Source: Rhizobium sp. NRK18 (lineage in GTDB: Bacteria; Pseudomonadota; Alphaproteobacteria; Rhizobiales; Rhizobiaceae). Taken from it: a stretch of 64,000 nucleotides of DNA. The translations under genes and the position numbers were made by a program. The notes beneath the pieces are model-generated. The model was not told the origin of the DNA and made no database searches. It was given only the letters and a program-made list of their open reading frames with translations. Positions 62,789 through 64,000 of the stretch are shown piece by piece. How positions within the stretch are numbered: position 1 is the stretch's first letter; the number at the start of each line of letters is the position of its first letter. The stretch is from NCBI RefSeq assembly GCF_024385575.1, contig NZ_JANFMV010000001.1, positions 434,001 through 498,000 of the forward strand. The letters run 5' to 3'.

Positions 62789-63730
62789 TCAGCCCTCGTC
62801 GGGCCAGAACGGAACGTCCTGCCCTCGCGCCGTTGCAGCGTACCACAAGAGACCGATGACGCGGCTCTCGACGGCCGGCGGTTCGGGAAACAGCGATGTC
62901 GCGAGCGTCACGCAATCGCGCTGCATGGCGAACAGATTGCGGTTGACCGCGACCTTGAGGTGGATCAGGTCGTCGCCTTCTGCCGGCAGCTTGCCGCTGT
63001 CGGCAAGCGCCGAGAGGACGGCGAGATCGTTGGCTTCGCCGAGCGTGTCGGCGAGCCGCTTGGCCTCGGTCCGCTTCATCGACATGGCAGACGGCCAGAG
63101 GCCGCCAAGCAGTGCGCTCTGGCGCCAGTAATCCTGCACCCGTTTGCGCAGCGCATGATAGTGCGATGGGTCCGAGCTGTTGCGGCAGGCTTCCAGCGCC
63201 TCGGCGATGCCGGTCAGCGTTTTCTCCCAGCCGGCGGCAAGGCGGCGGGCGGTCTTCTTGCGCCCGTCGTCGAACGCCAGATCGCCGACGGCTTCGAGGG
63301 CCTCGCCACAGGCTGCCTTCGCGGCCGCTATGCGTTCCGACAGCTCGCCGCCGGTCTCCTTCCGGCCGTCATGCTGTTCGATCAATGCCTGGCGGATCCG
63401 GTCGAGCGCAGCGGCTTCCTCGCCCGACAAGGCGGCCTGGTGCAGGGCCGTGCAGGCGCCGATGATGGCGGCCGAATCGCGATAGGGTGCCAGGCTGGCG
63501 GCGATCTCCCTGAAGCGCGCATTCTCCCGCTTCTGAAATTTGCGCGCATCAGAGCCGACGAGGCGATAGAGGGAGCGGATGCGCTTGAAGCAGCGCCGCG
63601 CCTGATGGATGCCGGTGTCGATGCTTTCGGGTGGTCCGGACAGCAGCGCTATCGCCTTGGCAATCTGCTCACGAGCAACGGCGGTGACGTCTGCGGTGAA
63701 GGACTTTTCAGGCCTCAGCTGATAGCTCAT
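62789..63730 (-). CDS. CHAD domain protein
   Basis: Protein of 313 residues composed of helical CHAD repeats with conserved His and Arg/Lys, for example [19 protein letters not shown] near residue 40 and [14 protein letters not shown] near 210. CHAD domains bind polyphosphate and often pair with CYTH triphosphatases. The start lies inside the 3' end of the CYTH gene (23-base overlap), so the two form a CYTH-CHAD unit made from separate genes. A role in polyphosphate granules or triphosphate metabolism is inferred. Confidence 0.88.
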   Translation of the reverse strand: MSYQLRPEKSFTADVTAVAREQIAKAIALLSGPPESIDTGIHQARRCFKRIRSLYRLVGSDARKFQKRENARFREIAASLAPYRDSAAIIGACTALHQAALSGEEAAALDRIRQALIEQHDGRKETGGELSERIAAAKAACGEALEAVGDLAFDDGRKKTARRLAAGWEKTLTGIAEALEACRNSSDPSHYHALRKRVQDYWRQSALLGGLWPSAMSMKRTEAKRLADTLGEANDLAVLSALADSGKLPAEGDDLIHLKVAVNRNLFAMQRDCVTLATSLFPEPPAVESRVIGLLWYAATARGQDVPFWPDEG

Positions 63731-64000
63731 CGGGCAATTCCTCGAGACTTCCGCCCAAAGCCAGCGATTGATTGGAATAGCGGTGGTCGCCTGTCACCTC
63801 GCGCCCGAGCCAGGATGGAAAAGAGGGGATCTGCTTCTCGCTGTCGAGCTCGACTTCGGCGACGACGAGGCCTTCGTGAGCGCCCGAGAACACATCGATC
63901 TCCCATGTGAAGCCCTTGTGCCGCACCTCGTAGCGCGTCTTTTCCAAGACGTTGCCGATGGCACTTGCCATCAGCTGGCGGCCGTCCTTGTAGGGAATGT
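63708..64000 (-). CDS. CYTH domain protein (C-terminal part only)
   Basis: The frame is open through the right edge of the window, so the N-terminus with the ExExK motif is not visible. The 96 visible residues show GNVLEKTRYEVRHKGFTWEIDVFSG, LVVAEVELDSE and SLGREVTGDHRYSN-like features (WLGREVTGDHRYSNQSLA), typical of the second half of CYTH triphosphate-tunnel enzymes. Such proteins hydrolyse triphosphate or make related products. The next gene is CHAD, the usual partner. Confidence 0.87.
   Translation of the reverse strand, partial: IPYKDGRQLMASAIGNVLEKTRYEVRHKGFTWEIDVFSGAHEGLVVAEVELDSEKQIPSFPSWLGREVTGDHRYSNQSLALGGSLEELPDELSAEA

Overview
The window is high-GC chromosomal DNA of an alphaproteobacterium, most likely a member of the Rhizobiaceae (genus not determinable by eye). 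The gene content that points there includes pcaIJF with a divergent IclR-type pcaR, carboxynorspermidine-route polyamine genes, DUF2244 next to nth, an EI24/CysZ-like protein, DUF1236, two Liv-type (HAAT) ABC transporters and LacI-xylB-xylA. No rRNA, tRNA, CRISPR array, insertion sequence, integrase or phage gene was recognised. It looks like a stable metabolic segment, not a mobile island.

Layout. 1-12101: the C-terminus of a Rieske oxygenase, a first HAAT importer with a fused LivH-LivM permease, a MarR regulator, ferredoxin-NADP reductase, and a second complete five-gene HAAT importer whose binding protein has a Tat signal. 12201-16416: an SDR, folD, and divergent nagK/nagA for N-acetylglucosamine use. 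16477-18870: carboxynorspermidine dehydrogenase and decarboxylase. 18871-19747: an 877-base gene-free stretch full of inverted repeats. 19748-23311: pcaF, pcaJ, pcaI and pcaR, with a clear double operator between pcaI and pcaR. 23425-36709: the most unusual block. It has a DUF6165 protein, a 1.7-kilo-residue protein with three TPR-glycosyltransferase modules, a second TPR-glycosyltransferase, a GT4 glycosyltransferase, a type I secretion ABC exporter with its HlyD-family adaptor, and a Sel1-repeat protein.

36839-46798: housekeeping genes (EI24 protein, nth, DUF2244, an Ada-like methyltransferase, a SorC regulator, transaldolase, lysS, gltX) plus a striking His/Gly-rich single-pass protein with a GTG start. 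47021-52468: small envelope proteins, a TerC protein, and a TetR regulator divergent from emrAB with two matching operator palindromes. 52597-58874: lacI-xylB-xylA, a CatB/Vat-like acetyltransferase and a GH1 beta-glucosidase. 58928-64000: an FMN reductase, a CHASE4-GGDEF-EAL protein, trhO, a CHAD protein and a partial CYTH protein.

The strongest candidate for an undescribed system is 23425-36709: multi-module TPR glycosyltransferases beside a dedicated type I exporter, with no visible RTX-type substrate. The second is the structured non-coding stretch at about 19245-19709.
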